A DNA stretch of 64,000 bases from positions 2,232,001 to 2,296,000 of the forward strand of contig NC_015125.1 of the NCBI RefSeq assembly GCF_000202635.1, in the 5' to 3' direction. Below are positions 43,134 through 52,769 of the stretch, piece by piece. Within the stretch, counting starts at the first letter, position 1. Every line of letters begins with the position of its first letter. A model generated the notes under the pieces. That model was not told where the DNA came from. It searched no databases and was given only the letters and a program-made list of their open reading frames with translations. The DNA comes from Microbacterium testaceum StLB037 (GTDB lineage: Bacteria > Actinomycetota > Actinomycetes > Actinomycetales > Microbacteriaceae). Made by a program: the position numbers and the translations under genes.

Positions 43134-44780
43134 TTACGCCTGGCCGAGCGCTGCCGACACGACCGCGCGCGCCTCTTCCTGCACCTCGCGCAGGTGCTCC
43201 TCGCCGCGGAGCGACTCGGCGTACAGCTTGTAGACGTCTTCGGTGCCCGAGGGGCGCGCGGCGAACCAGGCCGACTCGGTCTGCACCTTCAGGCCGCCGA
43301 TCGCGGCGCCGTTCCCCGGCGCGTGCGAGAGCTTGGCGGTGATGGGCTCACCGGCGAGCTCGGTGGCCGACACGGCATCCGGAGACAGCTTCGACAGCGC
43401 CGACTTCTGCGCGGGCGTCGCGGGAGCGTCGACGCGCTGGTAGGCCGAGGCGCCGAACTCGGCCTCGAGCTCGGCGTACCGCTGCGAGGGCGTCTTGCCG
43501 GTGACGGCGAGGATCTCGGCGGCGAGCAGGCAGAGCAGGATGCCGTCCTTGTCGGTCGTCCACACGGTGCCGTCCTTACGCAGGAACGATGCTCCGGCCG
43601 ACTCCTCGCCGCCGAAGGCAACGGAGCCGTCGAGCAGGCCCGGGACGAACCACTTGAAGCCCACGGGAACCTCGAGCAGCGTCTTGCCGAGCGAGGCGGC
43701 GACGCGGTCGATGATCATCGACGACACGAGGGTCTTGCCGACCGCGGCATCCGTCGGCCAGCCCTCGCGGTGCGAGAACAGGTAGTCGATCGCCACCGCG
43801 AGGTAGTGGTTGGGGTTCATCAGACCCGCGTCGGGGGTGACGATGCCGTGGCGGTCGGCGTCGGCGTCGTTGCCCGTGAGGATGTCGTACTCGGCGCGTG
43901 CGGCGACGAGCGAGGCCATCGCCGAGGGCGAGGAGGGATCCATGCGGATCTTCTCGTCCCAGTCGAGCGTCATGAACTTCCACGTCGGGTCGACCTCGGG
44001 GTTCACCACGGTCAGGTCGAGGCCGTAGACCTCGGCGATGAGCGCCCAGTACTCGACCGACGCGCCACCCAGCGGGTCGGCGCCGATGCGCACGCCCGCG
44101 CTCTTGATCGCGTCGATGTCGATGATGGATGCCAGATCCCGCACGTACGCGTCGCGGAAGTCGTACTGGCCGAGGTTGTCGAGATCGATGTCGGCGTGCG
44201 GGGTGCGCTGGACGCCCTCGAGGCCGGCGGTGATGAGCGCGTTCGCCCGGTCGGCGATCCAGCCCGTGGCGTCGGTGTCGGCGGGGCCGCCGTGCGGCGG
44301 GTTGTACTTGAAGCCGCCGTCGCGCGGAGGGTTGTGCGACGGGGTCACGACGATGCCGTCGGCGCGGCCCGGGTCGTCGAGCGCACGCCCGCGGTTGTAC
44401 GTGAGGATCGCGTGACTCAGAGCGGGCGTCGGCACCCACGCGTCGCGGGAGTCGACGCGCACGTCGACGCCGTTCGCGACCAGCACCTCGATGGCGCTGC
44501 GCTCGGCGGGAAGCGAGAGCCCGTGGGTGTCGCGGCCGAGGAAGAGGGGGCCGGTGATGCCCTGCGCCGCGCGGTAGTCGACGATCGCCTGGGTGGTGGC
44601 GAGGATGTGGTCCTCGTTGAAGCTCGTGCTCAACGACGATCCGCGGTGGCCGCTCGTGCCGAAGGCGACGCGCTGCTCCGGCACCGCGGCATCCGGTTTG
44701 CGGTCGTAATACGCCGCGATCAGTTCGTCGATGTCGATGAGATCGGATGCCTCTGCGGGCTGCCCTGCGCGACTGCTCAT
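43134..44780 (-). CDS. pgm: phosphoglucomutase (alpha-D-glucose-specific)
   Basis: This 548-residue enzyme interconverts glucose-1-phosphate and glucose-6-phosphate. The phosphoserine is Ser43 in [10 protein letters not shown]; metal loop [13 protein letters not shown]; sugar loop [11 protein letters not shown]; phosphate-binding region [11 protein letters not shown]. Length and motifs match the alpha-PGM family of actinobacteria. The ATG is at 44780 with a possible CAGACT box 6 nt before it. It is a single gene with its own terminator, divergent from the two-component genes. Confidence 0.96.
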   Translation of the reverse strand: MSSRAGQPAEASDLIDIDELIAAYYDRKPDAAVPEQRVAFGTSGHRGSSLSTSFNEDHILATTQAIVDYRAAQGITGPLFLGRDTHGLSLPAERSAIEVLVANGVDVRVDSRDAWVPTPALSHAILTYNRGRALDDPGRADGIVVTPSHNPPRDGGFKYNPPHGGPADTDATGWIADRANALITAGLEGVQRTPHADIDLDNLGQYDFRDAYVRDLASIIDIDAIKSAGVRIGADPLGGASVEYWALIAEVYGLDLTVVNPEVDPTWKFMTLDWDEKIRMDPSSPSAMASLVAARAEYDILTGNDADADRHGIVTPDAGLMNPNHYLAVAIDYLFSHREGWPTDAAVGKTLVSSMIIDRVAASLGKTLLEVPVGFKWFVPGLLDGSVAFGGEESAGASFLRKDGTVWTTDKDGILLCLLAAEILAVTGKTPSQRYAELEAEFGASAYQRVDAPATPAQKSALSKLSPDAVSATELAGEPITAKLSHAPGNGAAIGGLKVQTESAWFAARPSGTEDVYKLYAESLRGEEHLREVQEEARAVVSAALGQA

Positions 44781-44905
44781 GCGCCCAGTCTGCCCGCTGC
44801 ATCGGACATGCGCACACGCGGTGACGGATTCCGAGGGAATCCGTTGCTCTGCGGCGCATGAGAGGGCCGCGAACGGACTTTTTCACCCCATGCATGCGAG
44901 TACGT

Positions 44906-44911
44906 CATACT
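44906..44911 (+). promoter_or_regulatory. putative promoter TTCACC-18-CATACT of the response-regulator gene
   Basis: CATACT (44906-44911) lies 18 bp after TTCACC (44882-44887) and 7 nt before the ATG at 44919, so the mRNA would start at or next to the codon. No ribosome-binding site is visible. Confidence 0.5.
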
Positions 44912-44918
44912 CATCGCC

Positions 44919-45572
44919 ATGGGTGCCGGGGTTGATGCGCGGGTGGCGATCGTCGACGACCACGAACTGGTGGCTCTCGCGGTCCAGAACCTGCTCGCGG
45001 ATGCCGAGGGCCTGACGTTCGCCCGTCACGCGGGCACGGTGACCGCCTTGACGTCGCGCGCTCTCGACGCCGACCTGGTGCTCCTCGATCTGAGCCTGCG
45101 CGACGGCTCCACCCCGGGCGAGAACGTCGCCTCCTTGCGCAGGTGGGGCGCGCACGTGCTCGTGCTCACCTCGGGCGAGGATCCGTTCCTCGTGCGGGCC
45201 GCGTCGAGGGCCGATGTGGCCGGGATCGTCCGCAAATCCGCCCCGCCCGCGGCTCTCCTCGAGGCGATCATGACGGCGGCCTCCGGCGAGCACGTCGCCA
45301 CGACCGAGTGGGCATCGGCCGTCGACGCCGATCCGCTGCTGCAGGGCGCACCCCTCACCGACCGCGAGCGGGAGGTGCTCGGTCTCTACGCGTCCGGCCT
45401 CGGTGCCCGCGAGGTGGCCCGTCAGCTCTTCATCTCCGAGAACACCGTGAACGACCACCTCCGGCGCATCCGCGCGGTCTACCAGCTGATCGGCCGCCCG
45501 GCGACGTCGAAGGTCGAGCTGTATCAGCGGGGGATCGAAGACGGGTTCGTCCCCGGTCCCCGCCGTGTCTGA
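44919..45572 (+). CDS. NarL/LuxR-type response regulator
   Basis: This 217-residue protein has a receiver domain (about 8-125): acidic pair VDDHE, phosphoacceptor Asp57 in VLLDLSLRDG, and VLTSGEDPF. A LuxR HTH (about 145-205) follows: LTDREREVLGLYASGLGAREVARQLFISENTVNDHLRRI. It overlaps the sensor-like gene downstream by 8 bp, so the two form a pair. The target genes are unknown; the GT2-GH18 genes lie convergently beyond the sensor. Confidence 0.93.
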   Translation: MGAGVDARVAIVDDHELVALAVQNLLADAEGLTFARHAGTVTALTSRALDADLVLLDLSLRDGSTPGENVASLRRWGAHVLVLTSGEDPFLVRAASRADVAGIVRKSAPPAALLEAIMTAASGEHVATTEWASAVDADPLLQGAPLTDREREVLGLYASGLGAREVARQLFISENTVNDHLRRIRAVYQLIGRPATSKVELYQRGIEDGFVPGPRRV

Positions 45573-47709
45573 CGACAAGCCCGGCCTCCGCGCCGCTCGC
45601 CTCGTCATCATCCGGGCGTCGGCGTTCCTGATCCTCGTGGTCGCGGTGGTCAACGCGGGCTTCCTCAGCCAGGGACAGCAGCAGGGGTTCCCCCTCTGGT
45701 ACACGTCCCTCGGCTCGGCCTCGGGCGCGTTCACCATCGCCGTCGGCCTGCTCGCCCCGCTACTCCGCCCCCGCGCCCTGCGTCTCGGAGCAGCCGGTGC
45801 CCTGGGAATGTACGTCGTCTTCGTCGCCCTGTTCCCGCTCGCGGCGCACGTCGGTCACGTGGAACGGATGCCGTGGCTGTTGACCGCGTCGAGCGCCGCG
45901 GTCGCGGCCGCCCTCGTCGCCGGCGGGGTGAGGTGGGGGTGGGCCACCGTCCTCTTCGGCGCGACCGCGGGGGTGTTCTTCCGGCTGGGGTTCGGGGGCT
46001 TCGACGTCGACGGGGTCATCAACGACGTCCACGCGGCGCTCACGGCATCCGTCATCTGCGTCCTGGGGGGATACGTCCTCTCGGTCGGGGCGGGCCTCGA
46101 CGAGGCTGCGGCCGTGCGCCGCGCGGCCGGCTCCCGCGAGTACGCGGAGCGGGGACGGCTGGCCGCACGCACCCGCGCGGCGGCTCTCGTGCACGACGAG
46201 GCCCTCGCCACGCTCGCGCTCGCCGCGTCGCCGCTCCCCGTGCCGAGGGACCGGCTGGCTGCTCAGGCGCGACACGCCGCGGACATGCTCACCCGCCTCG
46301 TCGACGACGAAGCCGGCGACACCGCGTCCTTCGAGGCGGCGCTCCGCACGGAAGCCCACGCCCACGACGCGCAGTGCGTATCGGCCGGGGCGAGCGTGCC
46401 GCCGCTCCCCGGCGCCGTCCACGAGGCGTTCGTCGGGGCGGTGCGCCAAGCCCTCGACAACTCCCGGCGGCACGCGGGCGGGGCGCAGCGAGTGGTGAGC
46501 GTGCGGGCGAGCGACGGGACGGTCGAGGTGGTGGTCGCCGACAACGGTGCCGGCTTCGATCCGTCGCGCATCGGAGACGACCGGCTCGGCGTGCGGCAGA
46601 GCATCGTGGGTCGCATGGACCGCATCCCCGGCGGACAGGGACGCGTGGAGTCCGCACCGGGGGAGGGCACACGCGTCGTGCTGTCCTACACGCCCGAGCC
46701 CGGGGTGGAGGTGGCCGCGCTCGGCGACCGTCGGTCGCTCCGCCGCGGAGCGGCCCTCGTCGGCGTGGGGTTCGTCGTGCTCCAGATCGTCTGCGCGATC
46801 GCCATGACGGTCGCGACGCCGTCGTCGTGGCCGCGTCAGGTCGCGATCCTCGTGGTCGTGGTCGTCGCGGCCGAAGCTCTGCGACGCTCGCCCGGTCTCG
46901 TGCCCTCCCGAGGGCGGACCGTCGTCGTCGTCGCGGCCGCGGTGCTGGGGGCGCTCCTCACGGTCGTCGCGGCCCCGACGACCTACGGCGACCTGTGGCC
47001 GGTCGTCGCGCTCGCGTTCCTCCTCGTGGGACTCGCCCTCCGGGGCCGGTTCGGCATCGCGCTCGCCGCGGCGGCGGTCGTGGCCGCGGTGGTCATCGGC
47101 GGCGGCGTCGCCGACGGCACCCCGGTCGGCCAGATCATCGCCTTGACGGCCCGCCCCGCGCTCATCGTCGTCATCGCGACCGTGATGCTCCTGACCGTCC
47201 GCCGGATGCAACGGCGTATCGCCGCGCTTCACCAGCAGGCCGTGGCGGCGGAGGAACAGGAGAGCTGGTCGCGCGGCGCGCGAGCGGAGCTGCGGGAGCG
47301 GACCGACGAGCTCGCTCGAACCGTGGTGCCGCTGCTGTCCCGGATCGGCGAGGGGCAGCCCGCGTCCGCCGACGACCGGCACGAGTACGCCGCACTCGAG
47401 GGGGCGCTGCGCGACGGATTACGCGCGGGATCCCTCTCCCGCGAACCCCTGCGCGGCGCGGTCGCCGCGGCGCGCGGTCGCGGGGTCGACGTCCTTCTGC
47501 TCGACGACAGCGATCAGAGCCTGCCCGAGGCCGAGATCCGCGCCGTCGTGGCCTGGATGGTCGACGCGATCGCCCAGGCGCAGCGGAGCGTGGTCGGTCG
47601 ACTCCTCCCACCGGGTCGGCAGGCGGTGGCCAGCGTCACCGTCGACGGTCACGCGCTTGTCTTCGACAGCACGGATCAGGGCTCCGTCACGAGCTTCCAC
47701 GGCGAGTAG
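45565..47709 (+). CDS. atypical NarL-type sensor histidine kinase with second membrane domain
   Basis: This 714-residue protein has an unusual order. Residues about 12-175 hold four to six TM segments. His210 in ALVHDEALATLAL is a likely phosphoacceptor of HisKA_3 type, and the HATPase (about 285-375) has N-box Asn299 (ALDNSRRHAGG) and ADNGAGFD. A second block of five to six TM segments then spans about 395-565, followed by a cytoplasmic tail with a coiled-coil start (RMQRRIAALHQQAVAAEEQ) and a small domain to the end. Kinases normally end with the ATPase. GTG at 45565 overlaps the response-regulator stop. Its end overlaps the convergent GH18 gene by 34 bp. Confidence 0.85.
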   Translation: MSDDKPGLRAARLVIIRASAFLILVVAVVNAGFLSQGQQQGFPLWYTSLGSASGAFTIAVGLLAPLLRPRALRLGAAGALGMYVVFVALFPLAAHVGHVERMPWLLTASSAAVAAALVAGGVRWGWATVLFGATAGVFFRLGFGGFDVDGVINDVHAALTASVICVLGGYVLSVGAGLDEAAAVRRAAGSREYAERGRLAARTRAAALVHDEALATLALAASPLPVPRDRLAAQARHAADMLTRLVDDEAGDTASFEAALRTEAHAHDAQCVSAGASVPPLPGAVHEAFVGAVRQALDNSRRHAGGAQRVVSVRASDGTVEVVVADNGAGFDPSRIGDDRLGVRQSIVGRMDRIPGGQGRVESAPGEGTRVVLSYTPEPGVEVAALGDRRSLRRGAALVGVGFVVLQIVCAIAMTVATPSSWPRQVAILVVVVVAAEALRRSPGLVPSRGRTVVVVAAAVLGALLTVVAAPTTYGDLWPVVALAFLLVGLALRGRFGIALAAAAVVAAVVIGGGVADGTPVGQIIALTARPALIVVIATVMLLTVRRMQRRIAALHQQAVAAEEQESWSRGARAELRERTDELARTVVPLLSRIGEGQPASADDRHEYAALEGALRDGLRAGSLSREPLRGAVAAARGRGVDVLLLDDSDQSLPEAEIRAVVAWMVDAIAQAQRSVVGRLLPPGRQAVASVTVDGHALVFDSTDQGSVTSFHGE

Positions 47710-49220
47710 TCCCGGTCCGTGACCGAGCGGTCCGGGCGCTGACCCCTCGACCACCACTTCGCCTCGTACCCGCTCCCGTTGTACATGACCCGGTCGCCCT
47801 GGTTGTAGAGATCCCCGGCGACCCACTCGGGGTAGGTCCCCGCGGGGAGCTGGGGCAGCGCGTACGGCTGGTCTCCGGGCAGCACGGGACCGACGTAGGT
47901 CCACGCCGAGGCCGCGGCATCCAGGGTCGGATCATCCGGGACGGCGCCGTCCTCGTTCCACCACTTCGACACGTAGACCGATCCGTGCCACACGACGAAG
48001 ACCCCCGCCGAATAGAACGACTGCGACGACCAGACCGGGAACGGGCTCTTCTCCGGGTCGTCCGCGATGACGGGGGAGTCGTCGTCGGGGGCGACCCGCC
48101 CCGAGGGTGTGCCGTCGCGCCCGGCGCCGAGCACGTCGGAGAACGTCTCCCCGGCCTGTTCGACACCGCTGCACGACACCGAGACCGTGTGCGGGTGCGG
48201 GTAGTTGGTGCCGCAGGTGCGGTCGCGGTTCACCGACCACAGCGACACGCGTTCCAGACCGACCTGGTCGGCGAAGGCGGCGAGGGCGTGCGCGTCGTCG
48301 AGGCTGAACACCTCGTGCTCCACGTCGTTCTGCCCGATCATTGGCGTCGCGCCGAGCAGCGACCATGCTCCTCCGGCAGGCAGCGCCAGATCCCGGTCGT
48401 TCCACGCGGTCTCGAGCTGCGCGGCGGTCGCCCGCAGCGCGCCGATCGACAGGTCGGCCAGTGACACCGACCGGTCGTCGGCGTTGAAGTTCATCGTCAT
48501 CGCGTTCACTCCCGCGAGCGACACCCCGGCATCCAGCAGGGAGGCGACCTGCCCGAGCCCGTCGTCGGTCAGCCCGTTCGGGGCGACGGGCAGCGTGAGC
48601 CAGACGTCCAGCGGCTGCCCGGCCTCCGCGCGTTCCCGCTGCAGCTGCGCGACCGCGGCCGCGCGCCGGGCGGTCGCCGCGGTGTCGCGGAGCGCGTCGC
48701 CCTCGATGTCGAGGTCGATGACGTCGATTCCGTAGCGGTCGAGCACGAGACGGTAGGCCTGGACGAGAGAGTCGACCGTGGAGCAGGCCGCCGCGAGCTC
48801 CGTGTTGATCGCCCCGCCGAACGACACCGCGAGAGGCCGCCCCTCGCGTCGCAGACGCTCCACGCGACGGTCGAGCTGGAAGCGGGATGCCGCGTCGTCG
48901 AGCGAGTACGCCTTGCCCCAGGTCGGTGTGCAGTCAGCGTCTCCGGCCGCGACGACGAAGGCGAGGACGACACCGCCCGGTCCCTCCGCCACCGTGCTCC
49001 GCGCGAGCTGCTCCCCGCTGTCGAGGGTGACGTCGTAGTAGCCGGCGAACCACCGATCCGAGCCCGGGGCGACGGTCGGCGTCGTCAGGACGGGCACGAC
49101 GGCCGCTGCAGCCCCGGCGGCGGCGACGGCGAGGGCGGCGACGAAGGTCAGTGCGATCCGCGCGAACGACAGGCGACGACCCGCGAACCGCGAGCGCGCG
49201 GGCGCCGTCACGGGGCTCAC
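47676..49220 (-). CDS. membrane-anchored GH18-family protein with two CBM5/12-like domains
   Basis: This 514-residue protein has an N-terminal membrane helix (about 18-45, no clear cleavage site). Its GH18-type barrel (about 55-355) has the catalytic motif DVIDLDIE with Glu173. Two Trp-rich modules of chitin-binding type follow (about 400-450: WSSQSFYSAGVFVVWHGSVY; about 465-512: VAGDLYNQGDRVMYNGSGYE). GTG at 49220 overlaps the stop of the GT2 gene (GTGA). Chitinase or endo-N-acetylglucosaminidase activity is expected for the family; coupling to a synthase suggests trimming or release of the polymer it makes. Confidence 0.88.
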   Translation of the reverse strand: MSPVTAPARSRFAGRRLSFARIALTFVAALAVAAAGAAAAVVPVLTTPTVAPGSDRWFAGYYDVTLDSGEQLARSTVAEGPGGVVLAFVVAAGDADCTPTWGKAYSLDDAASRFQLDRRVERLRREGRPLAVSFGGAINTELAAACSTVDSLVQAYRLVLDRYGIDVIDLDIEGDALRDTAATARRAAAVAQLQRERAEAGQPLDVWLTLPVAPNGLTDDGLGQVASLLDAGVSLAGVNAMTMNFNADDRSVSLADLSIGALRATAAQLETAWNDRDLALPAGGAWSLLGATPMIGQNDVEHEVFSLDDAHALAAFADQVGLERVSLWSVNRDRTCGTNYPHPHTVSVSCSGVEQAGETFSDVLGAGRDGTPSGRVAPDDDSPVIADDPEKSPFPVWSSQSFYSAGVFVVWHGSVYVSKWWNEDGAVPDDPTLDAAASAWTYVGPVLPGDQPYALPQLPAGTYPEWVAGDLYNQGDRVMYNGSGYEAKWWSRGQRPDRSVTDRDYSPWKLVTEP

Positions 49221-51445
49221 GCGGCGACCCCCGCCGACTCCAGTGGACCGTCGTCGAGCACGGCCGCCCAGCGCGCGCGGGCGAGGTCGGGCGTCGGCGC
49301 GGGCGCGGGCGGGGCGACCCAGATCCAATCGAGCCACGCGAACCACAGGTCCGACACCGTGTACCGGATGCCGATCAGCCGCGCGATCGCCCACGCGATC
49401 GCGAGCGCGGTGAAGGCGGCGAACACCGTCGTCCCCCAGGCCTGGGCGAACACCGAGCGCACGGCCACCGCGGCGGCGATCCCCGCGATCACGAGCGGAG
49501 CGATCAGATACAGGGCGGGCACGCGGGTCCTCGTCGACACCTTCGGCGTGCGGGCGAAGCGGGCTCGTCGACCGCTCAGCACCTGGACGAGCGACGCGGC
49601 GCTCCCCGCGAGGTTCACCGGCAGCAGGAGCAGGTTCAGCCCGTAGATCGCGGCGACATCGCTCCGGTGGTATCCCAGCGCGTGCAGGTCCGAGGCCATC
49701 TCGGTGAAGTAGGGCACCGCGATGAGCAGGAGCAGCACCGTGACGAGCTGTCCGTCCATGGGGTACAGCGTGAGCACCGCGAGCAGGCCGAGGGTCACCC
49801 ACGACACCGAACCGAGGTAGTTCATCCGCAGCAGCCGTTCCGCGAGACGAAGCGGTCGCCCCTCGCGCCGACGGCGGACGGCCAGCTCGTGCAGCTTCGG
49901 CAGCACCAGCAGACCGCCGTCCGCCCAGCGCCGCCGCTGGATCACCAGCGTGCCGAAATCGGGCGGGGTCGCGCTGTAGCTCAGCCGTTCGGGGTAGTTC
50001 AGCAGGGACCACCCCCGCGCGGCGATGTCGATCGACGACTCGGTGTCCTCGATCGCGGTGCGATCCGAGATGAATCGGACGATCGGGATGCCGTCTTCCC
50101 GGCTCTCCCGTCGGAGCTGGCGGATGGCGTCCCACCGCAGGATCGCGTTCGCCCCCACCCAGAAGGTGGCGTCGAAGGCCGTGAGGCCCTGGTGCACGAT
50201 GTGCTGCAGGTCGGTGGTCGCGCCCGCCAGGCGTTCCAGGCGCGTCGGTGCTCCGCGATACGCCGAGTAGGGCGTCTGGATCACGGCGACGCCGGCGTTC
50301 TCGGGCTGTTCGAGGGCGTGGACCAGACGCAGGCAATACCCGGGCAGCAGCATCGAGTCGGCATCCAGGGTGAGGACGTAGTCGCTCTCCGGAACCTCGA
50401 GATCGGTGTGTCCCTCGTCGACCCGCTCGAGCGCCACACCGCCGACCGCGACCCGTTCGCGGTACCGACCCCCCATCAGCCCGAGGTACGCGTTGAGGTT
50501 CATGGCCTTGTTCGCCGTGTGCGAGAGGTTCGTGTAGCGGCGCCGCTCGAAGGTCCGGGTCCGGACGCCGAAGATGCGCACCAGTCGTTCGACGAGGTGA
50601 CGCGCACGCTCGACGGGAAGCGGCGGCTCCCCGGCTTCGGCGGCCTCCAGGAGCGCGGTGGCCGTGGCATCCAGTTCGTCCGCCAGACGGCGCAGGATCT
50701 GCTCGACGAAGAAGACCTCGACGTGCGTGTTCGCGGGTTCCTCCGCCGCCCGCGCCCGCAGCCACTGGGCGCACGCGGCGTGCTCGCGCATCGCCACCTC
50801 GGTCGCTTCGACGGGGCTGATCGCCTCGTCGCGTACCCGTGCGGCAGCGGCTTCGACACGAGCGAAGACGGGCCGGAGCGTCTCCGCGAGGTCGTCGGTG
50901 AGTCGGCGGCATCCCTCCAGCCCCGCCCGTGCGTCGTCGTCCGCGGGGGAGGGATCGTCGTCGAGCAGAAGCACGACGTCGATGCGCGGGAACTCCTGCA
51001 GGGCCACCGACCATAGTCCCATCCGTACGAGCGCTGGGTCCTCGGCGCGCGAGGGCAGCAGCGCCGTGAGTCTCGGCTCGCGCTCCGCGAAGTGCTCGTC
51101 GAGCACGATACGGCGCGTCCGCCGGTGGGCGGCGAAGCGCGGCAGGGCGCCGGAGCGGGCGAGCAGGTGCATGCACGCCGAGAGCGTGAGGAAGGTGACC
51201 GAGATCAGGAAGACGACCGTCGTCACGAGCTGGGCGGCGTCGACCAGTGCGCCGCCGCGCGAGAGCGCCACGACGACGGTCGCGCAGTAGAGCACCCACA
51301 TCGACGCGCACAGCACCACGGCGAGGCGGGCCCGCGCGATGCGTCGCGCCGAGGGGCGTGCATGTGTCATCGGCTGCGGGGTCGCGTCGCGATCCGTTCC
51401 GCGTTGGCGACGAGGGACGGGGACGGCTGCGGTCTTCTCTGACAT
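49217..51445 (-). CDS. membrane GT2 glycosyltransferase (polysaccharide synthase-like)
   Basis: This 742-residue protein has two N-terminal TM helices (about 40-105), a family-2 transferase domain (about 120-500) and about five C-terminal TM helices. Motifs of processive synthases are DVVLLLDDD, YVLTLDADSMLLPG (DxD), AIEDTESSID and QRRRWADGG (QxxRW). An insertion rich in Glu/Ala/Arg (about 170-270) sits inside the catalytic region. The ATG at 51445 is preferred; a later ATG at 51370 is possible. Translationally coupled to the GH18 gene. Such proteins make cellulose-, hyaluronan- or poly-N-acetylglucosamine-like polymers; the donor sugar here is unknown. Confidence 0.88.
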   Translation of the reverse strand: MSEKTAAVPVPRRQRGTDRDATPQPMTHARPSARRIARARLAVVLCASMWVLYCATVVVALSRGGALVDAAQLVTTVVFLISVTFLTLSACMHLLARSGALPRFAAHRRTRRIVLDEHFAEREPRLTALLPSRAEDPALVRMGLWSVALQEFPRIDVVLLLDDDPSPADDDARAGLEGCRRLTDDLAETLRPVFARVEAAAARVRDEAISPVEATEVAMREHAACAQWLRARAAEEPANTHVEVFFVEQILRRLADELDATATALLEAAEAGEPPLPVERARHLVERLVRIFGVRTRTFERRRYTNLSHTANKAMNLNAYLGLMGGRYRERVAVGGVALERVDEGHTDLEVPESDYVLTLDADSMLLPGYCLRLVHALEQPENAGVAVIQTPYSAYRGAPTRLERLAGATTDLQHIVHQGLTAFDATFWVGANAILRWDAIRQLRRESREDGIPIVRFISDRTAIEDTESSIDIAARGWSLLNYPERLSYSATPPDFGTLVIQRRRWADGGLLVLPKLHELAVRRRREGRPLRLAERLLRMNYLGSVSWVTLGLLAVLTLYPMDGQLVTVLLLLIAVPYFTEMASDLHALGYHRSDVAAIYGLNLLLLPVNLAGSAASLVQVLSGRRARFARTPKVSTRTRVPALYLIAPLVIAGIAAAVAVRSVFAQAWGTTVFAAFTALAIAWAIARLIGIRYTVSDLWFAWLDWIWVAPPAPAPTPDLARARWAAVLDDGPLESAGVAA

Positions 51446-51681
51446 GGTCGACGGCTTTCGAACGAGTGCCCGGCGGGTCGGGTCCCGCCGGGCAGGCGTC
51501 GGGGGCTGAAGCCGGCACCTTCGTCGCATCCTTCCGAAGAGCGCCCGTCCGAAAGGCCCGTCCGCCCACCGACATCGGTGGTTTCCCGACCGGATGCCAC
51601 GCCCCGCCGTCGCGCGGGCGCCCGGCTCGAGCGGGCCCACCGATCACCGCGGCGGCGGTCGGCATCCTGATCCCGGCGCAC

Positions 51682-51687
51682 TAGGCT
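51682..51687 (+). promoter_or_regulatory. -10-like TAGGCT, leaderless spacing, for pheA
   Basis: TAGGCT is followed by 6 nt and the GTG of pheA. No Shine-Dalgarno is seen. Confidence 0.55.
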
Positions 51688-51693
51688 GAGCCG

Positions 51694-52656
51694 GTGCTGC
51701 CCGACACAGATCACACCCCCGCCCGCCGTACCTACAGCTACCTCGGCCCGGCCGGAACCTTCACCGAGGCCGCACTCGCCCAGGTCCCGGAGGCGCGCGA
51801 TCAGATCTGGCGACCCGTCCGCAACGTCGGGGAAGCGCTGGCCGATGTCGTCGAAGGACGATCGGATGCCGCGATGATCGCGATCGAGAACTCGGTCGAC
51901 GGGGGCGTCTCCACCGCGCAGGACGCGCTGGCCACGGTGCCGGGCCTGCGGATCGTCGGTGAGTACCTCGTGCCGGTGAACTTCGTGCTCGTGGCGCGTC
52001 CCGGCGCGACGCTGTCCGACGTCTCGCTCGTCGCCGCGCACCCCGTGGCGTACGGCCAGTGCCTGAAGTGGCTGAGCGAGCATGTTCCCGCCCACGCGCA
52101 CCTGCCCGCGGAGAGCAACGTCGCGAGCGCGCTCGGCGTGCTCGACGGCACGAGCGCCGCCGATGCCGCGATCGCGGCGCCCGGCATCGTCGCCCACCAC
52201 GATGTCGCGGTGCTCGCCGAGAACATCGGCGACAACCCCAACGCGGTGACCCGCTTCGTCCTGGTGAGCCGCACGGTGGCCCCGGCGCCGCCGACGGGGG
52301 CCGACAAGACGTCGCTCATCGTCGAGCTCCCCGAGGACCACCCGGGTGCCCTTCTCGAACTGCTCGAGCAGTTCGCCACCCGGGGCATCAACCTGAGCCT
52401 GCTGGCATCCCGTCCCATCGGCGACGCCCTCGGGCGCTACCGCTTCGTCATCGACGCCGACGGACACGTGCTCGACGAGCGCATGGCCGACGCGCTGCTG
52501 GGGCTGCGCCGCTTCAGCCCGAAGGTGATCTTCCTCGGCTCCTACGCCCGCGCCGACCGCGCGATCGTGCGCTACCCGCAGCGGTACAGCGACGACGTCT
52601 TCGTCGAGGCGCGCGACTGGCTGCGCGGCCTGCTGAGCGGCGAGCCCGAGGCCTGA
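51694..52656 (+). CDS. pheA: prephenate dehydratase
   Basis: This 320-residue enzyme converts prephenate to phenylpyruvate in phenylalanine synthesis. The N-terminal PDT domain has YLGPAGTFTEAAL, IAIENSVDGGV and NAVTRFVLV, the Thr-Arg-Phe catalytic motif. The C-terminal ACT domain (about 205-290) has PGALLELLEQF and LASRPIGDALGRYRF, the phenylalanine-sensing region. It is a monofunctional enzyme without chorismate mutase. GTG start with a leaderless-type promoter. The following inverted repeat probably ends transcription. Confidence 0.96.
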   Translation: MLPDTDHTPARRTYSYLGPAGTFTEAALAQVPEARDQIWRPVRNVGEALADVVEGRSDAAMIAIENSVDGGVSTAQDALATVPGLRIVGEYLVPVNFVLVARPGATLSDVSLVAAHPVAYGQCLKWLSEHVPAHAHLPAESNVASALGVLDGTSAADAAIAAPGIVAHHDVAVLAENIGDNPNAVTRFVLVSRTVAPAPPTGADKTSLIVELPEDHPGALLELLEQFATRGINLSLLASRPIGDALGRYRFVIDADGHVLDERMADALLGLRRFSPKVIFLGSYARADRAIVRYPQRYSDDVFVEARDWLRGLLSGEPEA

Positions 52657-52672
52657 CCTCTGCGCCGCGCCC

Positions 52673-52755
52673 GGTGGCTTCGACGGGCTCAGCCACCTCG
52701 TGTGCGACGCACGCGTGGTCGCGCGGCGGAGGTCCCTGAGCCTGTCGAAGGGACC
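52673..52755. repeat. facing pair of REP-like palindromes, likely bidirectional terminator
   Basis: GGTGGCTTCGACGGGCTCAGCCACC occupies 52673-52697 and a second 25-bp palindrome with CCCTGAGCCTGTCGAAGGG occupies 52731-52755. Each can fold alone, and the two pair with each other through CTTCGACrGGCTCAG. They lie between the convergent pheA and LLM oxidoreductase genes. This motif type is common between convergent actinobacterial genes. Confidence 0.8.
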
Positions 52756-52769
52756 AGGACCACAGACGG

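Noticed and set aside
42552..44861. A 769-codon plus-strand frame across the repeat gap and opposite pgm
   Set aside because: It translates the repeats and the antisense of pgm. No recognisable protein and no ribosome site.
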